Origin: Bordetella parapertussis
GTDB lineage: Bacteria > Pseudomonadota > Gammaproteobacteria > Burkholderiales > Burkholderiaceae_C
Reading direction: 5' to 3'
Assembly (NCBI GenBank): GCA_945870575.1
Contig: CAMBSK010000025.1
Coordinates: forward strand, 1-37,472
DNA length: 37,472 nt
Below the pieces are notes generated by a model. It searched no databases and was not told where the DNA came from. It worked only from the letters and a program-made list of their open reading frames with translations. The position numbers were made by a program, and so were the translations under genes. Shown here in pieces: positions 17,693-28,320 of this stretch. Each line of letters starts with the position of its first letter. Within the stretch, counting starts at the first letter, position 1.

Positions 17693-18316
17693 TTATTTGC
17701 CGCTTTTTGCAACGTAAAAATGGCGCACCAGGCGTTCAGCGGCAATCTCGAGCTCTACCGTGAAATGGTCGACCTTGTTTCTGAAATAACGCCACATCAC
17801 CAGGCTGGGAATGGCAATCACCAAACCGAAAGCGGTGTTGTACAAAGCCACTGAAATACCGTGCGCCAGTTGAGCGGGGTTGCCGGTACCCGGGGTTTGG
17901 GCACCGAAAATTTCTATCATGCCTATGACTGTGCCGAACAAACCCAGCAATGGAGCCACCGACGCAATCGAGCCCAGCGCACTCAAGTACTGCTCGAGTT
18001 TGCTGTTGACCCGCCGCCCGCTGGCCTCGACTACCGCGCGCAGTTCGCTCTCTGTTGAAGCCGGTTTGCGTTGCATGTGATTCAGACCAGCCACAATGAT
18101 TTCACCGAGGGCGCAATGGCTTTTCAATTGCTCAATGGACTCGGGCTTGAGTATCGCAGGGTGCGACAAGGTCAGCACTTCGTCCAGCAATTGCGTGGGT
18201 ATCACCCGTTTGGTTTGCAAGCTGTATATGCGTTCAAAAATCAGCGCCAAAGCCGCGATGGAGCATGCGAGCAAAGGCCAGATCGGCCAACCGGCCGCTT
18301 GTATGATGCCTAGCAA
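17693..18316 (-). CDS. exbB: ExbB/TolQ-family proton channel protein
   Basis: A 207-residue protein with three predicted membrane helices: about 7-27 (GWPIWPLLACSIAALALIFE), about 110-135 (LGSIASVAPLLGLFGTVIG) and about 150-175. The APLLGLFGTVIGMI motif is the MotA/TolQ/ExbB signature. I place the start at the TTG at 18316, which gives MLGIIQAAGWPIWPL, the usual beginning of this family, with GGGGAG 8-13 bases upstream. The frame is open to an ATG at 18379, which would add 21 residues and cut into the divergent xseA control region. It is first in the operon exbB-exbD-lpxK-ycaR-kdsB. Confidence 0.88.
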   Translation of the reverse strand: MLGIIQAAGWPIWPLLACSIAALALIFERIYSLQTKRVIPTQLLDEVLTLSHPAILKPESIEQLKSHCALGEIIVAGLNHMQRKPASTESELRAVVEASGRRVNSKLEQYLSALGSIASVAPLLGLFGTVIGMIEIFGAQTPGTGNPAQLAHGISVALYNTAFGLVIAIPSLVMWRYFRNKVDHFTVELEIAAERLVRHFYVAKSGK

Positions 18317-18390
18317 AAGTGTTCTCCCCTCAGATACACATTCAATTATGGCCCAGTTGGTCACTGCAGATTTTTTCAAAACAACACGCC

Positions 18391-19680
18391 ATGCCCGGAT
18401 TCAATACTGTCACTGAAGCAAGCAGCAACCGGGTGTGGACCGTCGGCGGCCTGTGCCATGCCATCAGCGATCAACTCAAGGCGCGCTTCGGTCTGGTGCT
18501 GGTCCAAGGTGAGATATCCGGCATGACGCGGGCCGGCAGCGGGCATTGCTACCTGACCTTGAAAGATGAACAAGGTCAATTGCGTTGCGCCATGTTCCGC
18601 CGGGTCGCCGAGACATTGAACTTTGAACCTCGCAACGGCGACTTGGTGCAAGTGCAAGCCCGCGTCGGTTTGTATGAGCCGCGCGGCGAAATGCAATTGG
18701 TGATTGAGTTCATGCGACCCGCCGGTGCCGGGCAATTGCACGAGGCTTTTTTAAATCTCAAAGCCAAGCTTCAAGCGCAAGGTTTGTTTGATGCAGACCG
18801 CAAACGGCCGATTCCCGCCAGACCGCGTTGCATTGGCGTAGTGACTTCATTGTCAGCCGCCGCATTGCACGATGTGGTCACCGCTTTGCAGCGGCGCGTG
18901 CCGCACATACCGGTGCGCATTGTTCCGAGTCCGGTGCAGGGTGTAGATGCGCCGACAGGATTGATCGCCGCGCTTGCCGCAGTGCAAAAGTTACCGCAGG
19001 TGGATGTGATATTGCTGGTTCGTGGCGGCGGTTCAATGGAAGATTTGTGGGCCTTTAACGACGAAGCCCTAGCGCATGCAATTGTTGATAGCAAGCTACC
19101 TGTGGTGGTCGGCGTAGGCCATGAAACCGATGTCACCATCGCCGATTACTGCGCCGATTTGCGCGCGCCCACACCTACCGCGGCTGCAGAACTCTGCGCC
19201 ATCGAACAAGCCGCTGATTTGTCTGAATTGGATGACTGGCAAGCGGCACTCATGGCGCTGATGCATGCGCGGGTCGAGCAAAGCTGGCAGCGGCTGGACC
19301 GTGCTGAGCGTCAACTTGGCAGGCCTTCGGCCTGGTTGCACACGCAGCAATTGGCGTGTGCCGGTTTGGTTAACAGGCTTGAGCGCGGCGTTTTTAACAG
19401 CTTGCAGCGCCGCCAGTTGGCGCTACAACCGCTGGCCATGCGACTGCGGCAGTCGGCGGCCAATATTCCCAGGCACATGTCGCATCGGCTGGATAAATCC
19501 GAATGGTTGTTGCGCTCGCTCGACCCGGCTTTGGTATTGAAACGCGGTTATGCCTGGTTGCAAAACAAGCAAGGGCAGGCGCTGGTGTCGGTCAAAGAAT
19601 TTGAAAGCGGTCAGCAAGTCACTGCCAGGTTGTCTGACGGACAGGTTGATTTGACGGTCAACACCAGCAAAAAAATTTAA
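18391..19680 (+). CDS. xseA: Exodeoxyribonuclease VII large subunit
   Basis: A 429-residue catalytic subunit of exonuclease VII, which degrades single-stranded DNA in mismatch repair and damage processing. The N-terminal OB fold has VWTVGGLCHAISDQLKARF and EISGMTRAGSGHCYLTLKD. The nuclease core includes VRGGGSMEDLWAFNDE and VGVGHETDVTIADYCAD followed by RAPTPTAAAE, the conserved catalytic region. A coiled C-terminal arm ends with a KRGYAW segment. The ATG at 18391 fits the family start; upstream in-frame sequence overlaps the exbB control region and has no Shine-Dalgarno either. The partner xseB is not in the window. It is convergent with the DUF192 gene, 29 bases apart. Confidence 0.95.
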   Translation: MPGFNTVTEASSNRVWTVGGLCHAISDQLKARFGLVLVQGEISGMTRAGSGHCYLTLKDEQGQLRCAMFRRVAETLNFEPRNGDLVQVQARVGLYEPRGEMQLVIEFMRPAGAGQLHEAFLNLKAKLQAQGLFDADRKRPIPARPRCIGVVTSLSAAALHDVVTALQRRVPHIPVRIVPSPVQGVDAPTGLIAALAAVQKLPQVDVILLVRGGGSMEDLWAFNDEALAHAIVDSKLPVVVGVGHETDVTIADYCADLRAPTPTAAAELCAIEQAADLSELDDWQAALMALMHARVEQSWQRLDRAERQLGRPSAWLHTQQLACAGLVNRLERGVFNSLQRRQLALQPLAMRLRQSAANIPRHMSHRLDKSEWLLRSLDPALVLKRGYAWLQNKQGQALVSVKEFESGQQVTARLSDGQVDLTVNTSKKI

Positions 19681-19709
19681 ACCTCGGCGGGGTTGAGTCT
19701 GGGACAGTT

Positions 19710-20162
19710 TTATTTGCTTGAGGTGTTTTTGAACACACTGGACTTGATCACATAACCCTTGCGGATTTGCTTGGCGGCAAACCAGCCTTGTTTCATTTCC
19801 AGCACATAGCGCACCGGCTTGTCAGAGCAATGGGAATCTGTGGTTTGCGGTTTCATGTCCACCAGATTGACGATACTGCCGTCGTCCGCAATAAAAGCCG
19901 CAGTCAAAGGCATGAGCGTGTTTTTCATCCAGAAGCATTGCACTTGAGGTTTTTCAAAAACAAACAACATGCCCTCGTGCTGCGGCATATCAGGCCGGTT
20001 CATTAAGCCAATAGCGCGTTGGTCTGGCGTAGATGCCACTTGCGCATTGATTTGATACATGCCGGCTTGCATGTTGATACGGGGTAATTCTGTTTGTGCG
20101 TTTTGCGCCCGGGCAGTCACGGATAAAAGCGACAGCAGCACGGGCAGTAGGTAGATGGTCAT
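19710..20162 (-). CDS. Exported DUF192 family protein
   Basis: A 150-residue protein with a signal peptide (MTIYLLPVLLSLLSVTARA before Q), then the DUF192 domain. Recognisable family phrases are RAIGLMNRPDMPQHEGMLFVFEKP, read in parts, and FWMKNTLMPL. DUF192 proteins are small beta-rich domains of unknown biochemical role, commonly exported. The start at 20162 begins the signal peptide; a longer frame to 20219 lacks one and overlaps the icd promoter region. It is divergent from icd with a 92-base spacer that contains two short inverted repeats. Confidence 0.88.
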   Translation of the reverse strand: MTIYLLPVLLSLLSVTARAQNAQTELPRINMQAGMYQINAQVASTPDQRAIGLMNRPDMPQHEGMLFVFEKPQVQCFWMKNTLMPLTAAFIADDGSIVNLVDMKPQTTDSHCSDKPVRYVLEMKQGWFAAKQIRKGYVIKSSVFKNTSSK

Positions 20163-20192
20163 TTTCGGGTCAGCAGCGATGGTTAGAATGAA

Positions 20193-20219
20193 TTGACTGG
20201 TCAAGAATGCATTTTGCAT
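20193..20219. promoter_or_regulatory. Two adjacent inverted repeats in the icd / DUF192 spacer
   Basis: TTGAC-TG-GTCAA at 20193-20204 and ATGCA-TTT-TGCAT at 20207-20219. They sit side by side in the divergent control region, 35 bases before the icd start. Either could be an operator; no consensus is assigned and chance occurrence is possible for arms this short. Confidence 0.3.
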
Positions 20220-20254
20220 CCAGCAGACCGTTCTTTTTTTCTGGAGATTCTCAC

Positions 20255-21508
20255 TTGTACCAGCATATCAAGGTGCCCGCCCAGGGCGAAAAAATCATTG
20301 TCAACGCAGACATGTCTTTGACAGTCCCGGATCAACCTGTTATTCCCTTTATTGAGGGTGACGGTACCGGCATGGACATCACCCCGGTGATGCTCAAAGT
20401 GGTCGATGCCGCGGTTGCCAAGGCTTACGGCGGCAAGCGAAAGATTCATTGGATGGAGGTGTATGCCGGTGAGAAATCCACCAAGGTTTACGGGCCTGAT
20501 GTGTGGCTGCCCCAGGAGACGCTGGCTGCGCTTAAAGACTATGTGGTGTCCATCAAGGGACCGCTGACCACGCCAGTGGGTGGCGGCATACGCTCATTGA
20601 ACGTGGCATTGCGCCAGGAACTCGACTTGTATGTGTGTTTGCGCCCGGTGCAGTATTTCAAAGGCGTACCTTCACCTTTGAAGGAACCTGAAAAAACCCA
20701 TATGGTGATCTTCCGTGAAAACTCGGAGGATATTTACGCCGGTATCGAATACGAAGCAGAGTCTGACAAGGCAAAAAAACTTATCAAGTTTCTGATCGAG
20801 GAAATGGGCGTCACCAAGATTCGTTTTCCCAACACCTCCGGCATCGGTATCAAACCTGTGTCACGCGAAGGCACCGAGCGTCTGGTGCGCAAGGCCATTC
20901 AATACGCTATCGACAACGACAAGCCCAGCGTCACCATCGTGCACAAGGGCAACATCATGAAATACACCGAAGGTGGATTCCGTGACTGGGCTTACGGGCT
21001 GGCGCAAAAAGAATTCGGCGCTCAGTTGATCGACGGCGGACCGTGGTGCAGTTTCAAAAATCCGCGCACCGGCCGCGAGATCATTGTCAAAGACAGCATT
21101 GCAGACGCGTTTTTGCAACAGATTTTGTTGCGACCCGCCGAGTACAGCGTGATTGCCACTCTCAATTTGAACGGCGACTACATCTCTGACGCGTTGGCCG
21201 CACAAGTAGGTGGTATCGGCATTGCGCCCGGCGCCAATTTGTCAGACTCGGTGGCTTGCTTCGAAGCCACCCACGGCACCGCGCCTAAATACGCCGGCAA
21301 AGATTACGTGAATCCAGGTTCGGAAATTTTGTCGGCGGAAATGATGTTGCGTCACATGGGATGGATTGAAGCCGCTGACTTGATCATTTCCTCCATGGAA
21401 AAATCCATTTTGAGTCGTCATGTCACTTATGACTTTGCCCGCCTGATGGAGGGCGCGACCCAGGTCAGCTGTTCCGGCTTCGGCCAAGTGATGATCGATC
21501 ACATGTGA
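20255..21508 (+). CDS. icd: Isocitrate dehydrogenase, NADP-dependent
   Basis: A 417-residue TCA-cycle enzyme converting isocitrate to 2-oxoglutarate and CO2 with NADPH. The substrate and phosphorylation loop [12 protein letters not shown] contains the serine that AceK phosphorylates in E. coli. The Mg2+/substrate segments [13 protein letters not shown] and [10 protein letters not shown] are present. NADP preference is read from KYAGKDYV (equivalents of Lys344, Tyr345 and Val351) and DFARLM (Arg395). The start is TTG at 20255, giving [14 protein letters not shown] with GGAG 8 bases upstream; upstream codons make an atypical extension. It ends 16 bases from the convergent cold-shock gene. Confidence 0.96.
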   Translation: MYQHIKVPAQGEKIIVNADMSLTVPDQPVIPFIEGDGTGMDITPVMLKVVDAAVAKAYGGKRKIHWMEVYAGEKSTKVYGPDVWLPQETLAALKDYVVSIKGPLTTPVGGGIRSLNVALRQELDLYVCLRPVQYFKGVPSPLKEPEKTHMVIFRENSEDIYAGIEYEAESDKAKKLIKFLIEEMGVTKIRFPNTSGIGIKPVSREGTERLVRKAIQYAIDNDKPSVTIVHKGNIMKYTEGGFRDWAYGLAQKEFGAQLIDGGPWCSFKNPRTGREIIVKDSIADAFLQQILLRPAEYSVIATLNLNGDYISDALAAQVGGIGIAPGANLSDSVACFEATHGTAPKYAGKDYVNPGSEILSAEMMLRHMGWIEAADLIISSMEKSILSRHVTYDFARLMEGATQVSCSGFGQVMIDHM

Positions 21509-21524
21509 AGCGGCAATAAGGCTT

Positions 21525-21833
21525 TCAGTAGCCTTGTTGCGGTATCAGATTGGCCCGGAATTGCGGGGTTCTGAGGCGCGAGCCTTTGAAATCCGCAGCT
21601 GGGCGGGTTACTTCAGCCATGGCTGGAGCGGCAATCACTTTGATGCTTTTAGCCATCCAGCCGCGCGGGCCTTGCATGGGCTCATAAACCACGGTGGCAC
21701 CCTGTTGCAGGGTTTTGAATCCCACCATATCGACTTCGCTGAAATGGGCGAAGATATCGGAATCAAATTCGTTGGATTCAATGAAGCCAAAACCCTTGTG
21801 GTTGTTAAACCATTTGACAATGCCGTATGCCAT
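21525..21833 (-). CDS. Cold-shock domain protein, CspD-like
   Basis: A 102-residue protein: an N-terminal cold-shock domain (residues 1-66) plus a ~36-residue basic tail. The nucleic-acid-binding motifs are KGFGFI (RNP1) and DIFAHF (RNP2), starting MAYGIVKWFN. Such proteins bind single-stranded RNA or DNA. The GPRGWMAKSI phrase and the clpS/clpA neighbours recall CspD, which lies beside clpS in E. coli as well, but cspD function is not proven from sequence. GGGGG lies 4 bases before the ATG. A candidate promoter lies 41-70 bases upstream in AT-rich DNA. Confidence 0.9.
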   Translation of the reverse strand: MAYGIVKWFNNHKGFGFIESNEFDSDIFAHFSEVDMVGFKTLQQGATVVYEPMQGPRGWMAKSIKVIAAPAMAEVTRPAADFKGSRLRTPQFRANLIPQQGY

Positions 21834-21849
21834 GAAACCCCCTGTGTTT

Positions 21850-21960
21850 TTAAATAATGTAACTCAAATACTTACTATAAGAAATAAAATAGATTATTAA
21901 CAATTAATAATTTTTATATGTAAATTAGTAATTATTATATTTATCCAAACATCTTTCTGT
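21850..21960. other. Very AT-rich divergent control region (cspD-like / clpS)
   Basis: Roughly 110 bases of almost pure A/T between the cold-shock gene and clpS, in sharp contrast to the GC-richer genes on both sides. It contains an imperfectly spaced palindrome, TTATTA-N5-TAATAA (21894-21910). It probably holds both promoters and may be bent or bound by nucleoid proteins. No gene is present. Confidence 0.55.
21874..21903 (-). promoter_or_regulatory. Candidate sigma70 promoter of the cold-shock gene
   Basis: On the minus strand, TTGTTA (-35, at 21898-21903), an 18-base spacer, then TATAGT (-10, at 21874-21879). The match is 4/6 and 5/6. It would give a 5' leader of about 30-35 bases. In DNA this AT-rich, chance matches are likely. 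Confidence 0.45.
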
Positions 21961-22008
21961 AATTTCCTTGGCGTTCCTTCTGACGGTTGACCCCGATAGA
22001 ATCCTGAC

Positions 22009-22359
22009 ATGGCAACCCAATCACCGAAAACACCTACTCTCACGCCAGCCCGCGATTCCAACGGGGATTCTGTGGTTTTGGAGCGTAAAACCCTGAAAAC
22101 CCAGCCTCCGCACATGTACCAGGTGGTCATGCTGAACGACGATTTCACGCCCATGGAGTTTGTGGTGCGTGTTTTGCAGGAGTTTTTCAGCAAGGACCGC
22201 GAAGCGGCCACCCAAATCATGCTCAAAATTCATCTTGACGGCAAAGGCGTCTGCGGCGTTTATTCCAAGGACGTCGCAGCCACCAAAGTTGATCAAGTAC
22301 AGGACGCCGCCCACCAGGCAGGCCATCCTTTGCAATGTTTGGCCGAACCCGTTGAATAA
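22009..22359 (+). CDS. clpS: ClpAP adaptor protein ClpS
   Basis: A 116-residue adaptor that binds N-degron substrates and delivers them to ClpA. The conserved core [18 protein letters not shown] carries the Asn-Asp-Asp residues of the N-end pocket, and [16 protein letters not shown] the conserved histidine region. The N-terminal ~35 residues are a flexible extension, expected because this tail is engaged by ClpA. The ATG has no obvious Shine-Dalgarno. It is followed after 54 bases by clpA, its functional partner. Confidence 0.96.
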   Translation: MATQSPKTPTLTPARDSNGDSVVLERKTLKTQPPHMYQVVMLNDDFTPMEFVVRVLQEFFSKDREAATQIMLKIHLDGKGVCGVYSKDVAATKVDQVQDAAHQAGHPLQCLAEPVE

Positions 22360-22413
22360 ATCCCATTCGTTTCCATATACAGTTGAACCCAAGATCGCAC
22401 CAAGGAAGAAATC

Positions 22414-24741
22414 ATGATTGCCCAAGAACTTGAAGTCAGCTTGCACATGGCCTTCGTAGAAGCCAGACAGCAGCGTCATGAATTCATCACCGTCGAGCAT
22501 TTGCTACTGGCACTGCTTGACAACCCCAGCGCCGCTGAAGTGTTGCGCGCCTGTTCGGCCAACATCGATGACTTGCGCAAATCGCTGTCGAACTTCATCA
22601 AAGACAACACGCCGCAAGTCGCCGGCACTGATGAAGTCGATACCCAGCCCACGCTGGGTTTTCAGCGCGTCATTCAGCGCGCCATCATGCACGTGCAATC
22701 CACCGGCAACGGTAAAAAAGAGGTCACCGGCGCGAATGTGCTGGTTGCCATCTTTGGCGAAAAAGATTCTCACGCCGTGTATTACTTGCATCAGCAAGGC
22801 GTGACGCGTCTGGATGTGGTCAATTTCATTGCCCACGGCATCAAAAAATCCGACCCCCAAGAGCCTGTCAAAGGCGCTGAATCCAGCGCGCCCGAGGCTG
22901 AAGAAAACACCGACAAATCCGAAAAAGCCTCGCCGCTTGAGCAATTCACGCAAAACCTGAATCAGTTGGCCAAAGACGGCAAGATTGATCCTTTGATCGG
23001 GCGTGAATACGAGGTCGAGCGAGTCATCCAAATTCTGTGCCGCCGCCGCAAAAACAATCCGCTGCTGGTCGGCGAAGCCGGGGTGGGCAAAACCGCGATT
23101 GCCGAAGGCCTGGCCTGGCGCATCACGCAAAAAGACGTGCCCGAAATTTTGGCTGATTCACAGGTCTATTCGCTGGACATGGGCGCATTGCTGGCCGGCA
23201 CCAAATACCGTGGTGATTTCGAGCAAAGGCTCAAAGGCGTGTTGAAGTCGCTCAAAGACAAACCTAACGCGGTTTTATTCATCGATGAAATTCACACTTT
23301 GATCGGTGCCGGAGCGGCCTCGGGCGGTACCTTGGACGCGTCCAATTTGCTCAAGCCTGCCTTGTCCAGCGGTCAGCTCAAATGCATTGGCGCCACCACT
23401 TTCACCGAGTACCGTGGCATTTTCGAAAAAGATGCGGCTTTGTCGCGCCGCTTCCAGAAAGTCGATGTGGTTGAGCCCACGGTTGAACAAACTGTTGATA
23501 TTCTCAAAGGGCTGAAGTCTCGCTTTGAAGAACACCACAGCGTGAAATACGCCTTAGCTGCGTTGCAAGCAGCAGCAGAGCTGAGCGCCAAGTACATCAA
23601 TGACCGCCATTTGCCCGACAAAGCCATTGACGTGATTGATGAAGCCGGTGCAGCGCAACGCATTTTGCCGGTGTCAAAGCGCAAGAAAACCATCACCAAA
23701 TCCGAGATCGAAGACATCGTCGCCAAGATTGCGCGCATCCCGCCGGCCAGTGTGTCCAACGATGATCGCGGCAAATTGCAAACACTGGAACGCGATTTGA
23801 AAAGCGTGGTCTTCGGCCAGGACAAGGCGCTTGAAGTGCTGGCTTCTTCCGTCAAGATGGCGCGCTCGGGCCTAGGCAAAGCCGACAAACCTATCGGCGC
23901 GTTTTTGTTCAGCGGCCCCACAGGCGTGGGCAAAACCGAAGCCGCCAAGCAACTCGCCTACATCCTGGGTATTGAGTTGCTGCGTTTTGACATGTCTGAA
24001 TACATGGAACGCCACGCGGTCAGCCGTTTGATCGGTGCGCCTCCGGGCTATGTCGGGTTTGATCAGGGCGGCTTGCTGACCGAAGCCGTCACCAAAAAAC
24101 CGCATTCAGTGTTGTTGCTTGATGAAATCGAAAAAGCCCATCCGGATATTTTCAATGTCTTGTTGCAAGTCATGGACCACGGTACGCTGACTGACAACAA
24201 TGGTCGCAAAGCTGACTTCCGCAACGTCATCATCATCATGACGACGAATGCCGGTGCCGAGACCATGAACAAGTCGACCATAGGCTTTACCAATGCCCGC
24301 GAGCAGGGTGACGAGATGGCTGACATCAAGCGTTTGTTCACGCCAGAGTTCCGCAACCGGCTGGATGCTACTGTCAGCTTTAAATCCCTTGATGAAACCG
24401 TCATCATGCGCGTGGTCGACAAGTTTCTGCTGCAATTGGAAACGCAACTGGCCGAGAAAAAAGTCGATGTCACTTTCACGGATGACATTCGCAAATTTCT
24501 GGCAAAGAAAGGCTTCGACCCGCTCATGGGCGCGCGCCCTATGCAACGCCTGATACAAGACATGATCCGTCGTGCGCTGGCAGATGAATTGCTCTTCGGT
24601 CGTTTGACCGACGGCGGCCGCTTGACTGTGGGCCTGGACGACAAGGAAGAAGTGCTGCTAGATATTCAGCCGCTGCCTAAAAAGGAAAGCCGCGCGTCCA
24701 AATCCGAACCGGCGGAACCCGAAGAAGCAGAGGCCAATTAA
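22414..24741 (+). CDS. clpA: ATP-dependent Clp protease ATP-binding subunit ClpA
   Basis: A 775-residue AAA+ unfoldase of the ClpAP protease. An N-terminal Clp repeat domain (1-145) is followed by a charged linker, then two AAA+ modules with Walker A motifs GEAGVGKT (about 223) and GPTGVGKT (about 501). Walker B motifs are [12 protein letters not shown] and [11 protein letters not shown]. It has no ClpB-type middle coiled coil, which separates it from ClpB, and it directly follows clpS. The C-terminus has a charged Glu/Lys extension, slightly longer than in E. coli (758 residues). AAGGAAG precedes the ATG. One base separates its stop from the next gene. Confidence 0.97.
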   Translation: MIAQELEVSLHMAFVEARQQRHEFITVEHLLLALLDNPSAAEVLRACSANIDDLRKSLSNFIKDNTPQVAGTDEVDTQPTLGFQRVIQRAIMHVQSTGNGKKEVTGANVLVAIFGEKDSHAVYYLHQQGVTRLDVVNFIAHGIKKSDPQEPVKGAESSAPEAEENTDKSEKASPLEQFTQNLNQLAKDGKIDPLIGREYEVERVIQILCRRRKNNPLLVGEAGVGKTAIAEGLAWRITQKDVPEILADSQVYSLDMGALLAGTKYRGDFEQRLKGVLKSLKDKPNAVLFIDEIHTLIGAGAASGGTLDASNLLKPALSSGQLKCIGATTFTEYRGIFEKDAALSRRFQKVDVVEPTVEQTVDILKGLKSRFEEHHSVKYALAALQAAAELSAKYINDRHLPDKAIDVIDEAGAAQRILPVSKRKKTITKSEIEDIVAKIARIPPASVSNDDRGKLQTLERDLKSVVFGQDKALEVLASSVKMARSGLGKADKPIGAFLFSGPTGVGKTEAAKQLAYILGIELLRFDMSEYMERHAVSRLIGAPPGYVGFDQGGLLTEAVTKKPHSVLLLDEIEKAHPDIFNVLLQVMDHGTLTDNNGRKADFRNVIIIMTTNAGAETMNKSTIGFTNAREQGDEMADIKRLFTPEFRNRLDATVSFKSLDETVIMRVVDKFLLQLETQLAEKKVDVTFTDDIRKFLAKKGFDPLMGARPMQRLIQDMIRRALADELLFGRLTDGGRLTVGLDDKEEVLLDIQPLPKKESRASKSEPAEPEEAEAN

Positions 24742-24742
24742 G

Positions 24743-25462
24743 GTGGCAGGACACAGTAAATGGGCCAATATCCAGCACCGCAAAGGCCGTCAGGACGAAA
24801 AACGCGGCAAGGTCTGGACCCGGGTTATCCGTGAAATCATGGTGGCGGCACGCGCAGGCGGCGGCGATTTGCAGGTCAATCCCCGTTTGCGCCTGGCGAT
24901 TGAAAAAGCCAAGGCTGTGAATATGCCGGCCGACACCATCAAGCGCAATATCGACAAAGCCACCGGCAACCTCGAAGGTGTGCATTACGAGGAAATCCGT
25001 TACGAAGGTTACGGCATAGGTGGCGTCGCCTTGATGGTCGACACCATGACCGACAACAAGGTGCGTACCGTTGCCGAGGTTCGCCACGCACTCAGCAAAC
25101 ACGGCGGCAACCTGGGCACTGATGGCTCGGTTGCTTTTCAATTCAAACACTGCGGCCAACTGATATTGGCACCCGGCACCTCTGAAGATGCCGTCATGGA
25201 AATTGCGCTTGAAGCCGGCGCGCAAGACGTGTTGACCGATGAGGATGGTGCCATTGAAGTGTTGACCGACCCGGCTGAATATGAGGCTGTGAAGGCCGCC
25301 CTTGACAATGCGGGAATGCCACCTGCCATGGCTGAAATCACTTACCGCGCAGACATCACCATTGATTTAAGCGAAGAAGACCAAATCAAAATGCAAAAAA
25401 TCATTGATGCGCTGGAAGACCTGGACGATGTGCAAGAGGTCTATCACAACGCCGGCTTATGA
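24743..25462 (+). CDS. yebC: YebC/PmpR family translation/transcription factor
   Basis: A 239-residue YebC-family protein starting [14 protein letters not shown], with three-domain family phrases [22 protein letters not shown] and [14 protein letters not shown]. Long known as a presumed transcription regulator; more recent work links the family to translation of proline-rich stretches. The start is GTG at 24743, two bases after the clpA stop begins to be complete, with GAAGCAGAGG upstream. Its stop overlaps purD by ATGA. Confidence 0.95.
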   Translation: MAGHSKWANIQHRKGRQDEKRGKVWTRVIREIMVAARAGGGDLQVNPRLRLAIEKAKAVNMPADTIKRNIDKATGNLEGVHYEEIRYEGYGIGGVALMVDTMTDNKVRTVAEVRHALSKHGGNLGTDGSVAFQFKHCGQLILAPGTSEDAVMEIALEAGAQDVLTDEDGAIEVLTDPAEYEAVKAALDNAGMPPAMAEITYRADITIDLSEEDQIKMQKIIDALEDLDDVQEVYHNAGL

Positions 25463-26748
25463 AAATACTGGTCATAGGCTCCGGCGGGCGGGAACACGCA
25501 CTGGCCTGGAAGTTGACAGCGTCTCCTCAAGTACAAATGGTGTATGTCGCACCCGGCAATGCCGGAGTTGCGCTGAATAAAAATTTACAGGTATTGCCTC
25601 TGACCGATGTCGTGGCTTTGCGGGAATGGGCGCAAGCCAATGACATAGGTTTGACCGTCGTCGGCCCCGAAGCGCCCTTGGCCGCCGGGGTGGTTGATGA
25701 ATTTCGTGCCCATGGTTTGCGCATCTTCGGTCCGACCCGTGCTGCCGCTCAACTGGAAAGCTCCAAGGCTTTTTCCAAGGCCTTCATGCAACGCCACCAG
25801 ATTCCCACAGCGGCCTACCAGGTCTTTGAAGATGCCAAAGCCGCTCATGACTATGCGGAAAAACAAGGCGCGCCTATCGTGGTCAAGGCCGATGGTTTGG
25901 CAGCGGGTAAGGGTGTTGTTGTAGCTGCTACTTTGCAAGAAGCGCACGATGCGATTGACCACATGCTTGCCCCTGACCAAACCGGTATTCAACACGCAGG
26001 CGGCAAAGCCAGGGTGGTGATTGAAGAATGTCTTGAGGGTGAAGAGGCCAGCTTCATGGTCGTGGCGCATGGTCAGGTGGCGGTGGCTTTGGCTACCTCG
26101 CAAGACCACAAACGTCTGCTCGACGCAGACCTTGGGCCGAACACCGGCGGTATGGGCGCTTATTCACCCGCGCCGGTGGTCACACCTGAAATACATGCAC
26201 GCGTCATGCGCGAAGTGATTCAACCCACGCTCAAGGGCATGGAGACTGACGGCATTCCCTACACCGGTTTTTTGTATGCCGGCTTGATGATTGGCCCGCT
26301 TGGCCAACTCAAAGTGCTGGAGTTCAATTGCCGCATGGGTGACCCTGAAACCCAGCCCATATTGATACGTCTCAAAAGCGATTTGCTGGCACTGCTGCTG
26401 GCCGCTACCGAACCCGAAACTTCCAACCTGGCCAAAACCGAACTCGAATGGGATCGCCGTGTGGCGCTGGGCGTGGTCATGGCTGCCCATGGTTATCCGG
26501 GCACGGTTCGCAAGGGCGATGTCATACACGGGCTCAAAGCCGACAAACCCGATGCCATGGTGTTTCATGCGGCTACAGCCGCGCAAGGCACTGACATCGT
26601 GACCTCCGGCGGGCGCGTGCTTTGCGTCACGGCCTTAGGCGACACGGTGCGCCAAGCACAGGCACATGCCTATGAACTGGTCGACGCCATCCATTTTGAC
26701 GGCGCACAGGTCAGGCGCGACATCGGGCACCGGGGCGTCAAGCGTTGA
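25459..26748 (+). CDS. purD: Phosphoribosylamine-glycine ligase
   Basis: A 429-residue GAR synthetase, the second step of purine synthesis, ATP-dependent. The N-terminal domain starts with [15 protein letters not shown]. The ATP-grasp region includes [15 protein letters not shown] and [22 protein letters not shown]. The metal-binding [11 protein letters not shown] follows. Length is standard. It starts in the ATGA overlap with yebC, so translation is coupled. The stop is 31 bases before hemF. Confidence 0.98.
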   Translation: MKILVIGSGGREHALAWKLTASPQVQMVYVAPGNAGVALNKNLQVLPLTDVVALREWAQANDIGLTVVGPEAPLAAGVVDEFRAHGLRIFGPTRAAAQLESSKAFSKAFMQRHQIPTAAYQVFEDAKAAHDYAEKQGAPIVVKADGLAAGKGVVVAATLQEAHDAIDHMLAPDQTGIQHAGGKARVVIEECLEGEEASFMVVAHGQVAVALATSQDHKRLLDADLGPNTGGMGAYSPAPVVTPEIHARVMREVIQPTLKGMETDGIPYTGFLYAGLMIGPLGQLKVLEFNCRMGDPETQPILIRLKSDLLALLLAATEPETSNLAKTELEWDRRVALGVVMAAHGYPGTVRKGDVIHGLKADKPDAMVFHAATAAQGTDIVTSGGRVLCVTALGDTVRQAQAHAYELVDAIHFDGAQVRRDIGHRGVKR

Positions 26749-26779
26749 CGTCGGCCCAATTGTTTCAAGGACTTAAACA

Positions 26780-27694
26780 ATGAATCCCGCATTTGCGCCA
26801 GTGCGCACTTATTTGATGGACTTGCAGCAGCGTATTACCTCGGCGTTGACACAACTGGACGGCAAGCCTTTTTTGTCTGACAGCTGGGAAAAGCCCAAAG
26901 GCGAAACACTGCAAGGCAACGGCATTACCATGATCATGGAGCAGGGCAATGTGTTTGAGCGGGCCGGCGTAGGCTTTTCTCACGTCACCGGCCCTAAGCT
27001 GCCGGCTTCGGCCACCCAGCACCGTCCGGAGTTGAACGGCTCGCCGTTTGAAGCCATGGGCGTGTCGCTGGTATTTCACCCGCGCAATCCTTATGTGCCT
27101 ACTGTGCATATGAATGTACGTGCGCTGATGGCCAGAACCGAAGCCGGTGAACCGGTGGCCTGGTTTGGCGGCGGCATGGACTTGACGCCGTATTACGGTT
27201 TTGAAGAAGACGCGGTGCATTTCCACAGCACCTGCAAGCAGGCACTTGACGGCTTCGGTGAACATTTGTACCCGCGTTTTAAAACCTGGTGCGACGAGTA
27301 TTTCTTTTTAAAGCACCGCAACGAACCGCGCGGCATAGGCGGTATTTTTTACGACGACTTTTCCGAACTCGGCTTTGACCGCAGCTTTGAAATGATGCAA
27401 AGTGTCGGCGACCATTTGGTCAAAGCCTATTTACCCATAGTCGAAAAGCGCATGAACACGCCTCACGGCGAGCGCGAACGCGATCACCAGTTGTACCGCC
27501 GTGGGCGCTACGTCGAATTCAATCTGGTGTTTGACCGGGGTACGCATTTCGGTTTGCAGTCAGGCGGACGCACCGAATCCATATTGCTGTCCATGCCGCC
27601 GCTGGTGACCTGGTCTTACCGCCACCAGCCTGAAGAAGGGTCGGCTGAACACCGGCTCTACACCGATTTCCTCAAACCTAAAGCCTGGATTTGA
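26780..27694 (+). CDS. hemF: Coproporphyrinogen III oxidase, oxygen-dependent
   Basis: A 304-residue enzyme of haem synthesis converting coproporphyrinogen III to protoporphyrinogen IX with O2. Family signatures are [14 protein letters not shown], the metal/substrate histidine region [19 protein letters not shown], and [17 protein letters not shown] near the C-terminus. Its presence implies an aerobic or facultative lifestyle. AAGGA lies 8 bases before the ATG. Its TGA stop overlaps the TTG start of nadD. Confidence 0.97.
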   Translation: MNPAFAPVRTYLMDLQQRITSALTQLDGKPFLSDSWEKPKGETLQGNGITMIMEQGNVFERAGVGFSHVTGPKLPASATQHRPELNGSPFEAMGVSLVFHPRNPYVPTVHMNVRALMARTEAGEPVAWFGGGMDLTPYYGFEEDAVHFHSTCKQALDGFGEHLYPRFKTWCDEYFFLKHRNEPRGIGGIFYDDFSELGFDRSFEMMQSVGDHLVKAYLPIVEKRMNTPHGERERDHQLYRRGRYVEFNLVFDRGTHFGLQSGGRTESILLSMPPLVTWSYRHQPEEGSAEHRLYTDFLKPKAWI

Positions 27695-28320
27695 ACAATT
27701 CCAGCCAAAGGCGCATAGGTTTGTATGGCGGCGCTTTTGATCCGCCGCACACAGGCCATCATGCGCTGGCTGCTTGCGCCATCCGTCAATTGCAACTCGA
27801 TGTATTGCACGTGCTGCCCACCGGTGACGCTTGGCACAAAACCCGCGCGCTCAGCGACGCTACTCACCGCATGGCCATGGCCGCGCTGAATTTCGCTGAT
27901 CTACCTGAGGTTTTGATCGATGACCGCGAGTTGCTAAGGCGCGGGCCGAGCTACACGGTAGACAGCTTGCGCGAACTCGCTGATCAATACCCCGGTGCCG
28001 GACTTTTTCTGCTCATGGGTGCAGATCAAGCCGCTCGTTTCGACTCATGGAAAGACTGGCAGCAGATTGCGCAACTGGCTCAATTGGCTGTGGCGCCGCG
28101 TCAAATGCAGGTGCAATCCGGTGGCTTTCTGCATGAGTGGCACAATCACCCCTTGGTAAAGGCTACGCTTTTGAACATGCCACTGGAAATCGTCAGCGCC
28201 ACCGACATACGTTGCGGCTTAGAACAGGGTTTATTGCCCGGGCAGGCATTGAAGCCATCCGTCTTTCAATATATTCAACACCACCACCTTTATTTGGACC
28301 GCCATGACAGAAGTCTCTGA
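27691..28320 (+). CDS. nadD: Nicotinate-nucleotide adenylyltransferase
   Basis: A 209-residue NaMN adenylyltransferase making deamido-NAD. The nucleotidyltransferase motif [15 protein letters not shown] is at the N-terminus, and the second motif [10 protein letters not shown] near the C-terminus. The start must be TTG at 27691, because there is no other upstream codon that keeps the first beta strand; it forms a TTGA overlap with the hemF stop. The last 17 bases overlap rsfS. Length fits the family (about 210). Confidence 0.95.
   Translation: MNNSSQRRIGLYGGAFDPPHTGHHALAACAIRQLQLDVLHVLPTGDAWHKTRALSDATHRMAMAALNFADLPEVLIDDRELLRRGPSYTVDSLRELADQYPGAGLFLLMGADQAARFDSWKDWQQIAQLAQLAVAPRQMQVQSGGFLHEWHNHPLVKATLLNMPLEIVSATDIRCGLEQGLLPGQALKPSVFQYIQHHHLYLDRHDRSL

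Noticed and set aside
17693..18379. ATG at 18379 as the exbB start
   Set aside because: It adds 21 residues unlike the family and crosses the xseA control region; the TTG at 18316 has a good GGGGAG and the expected N-terminus.
22504..23130. Long antisense frame inside clpA
   Set aside because: It mirrors the codon bias of clpA, which is unambiguous; no start signal or domain is seen.
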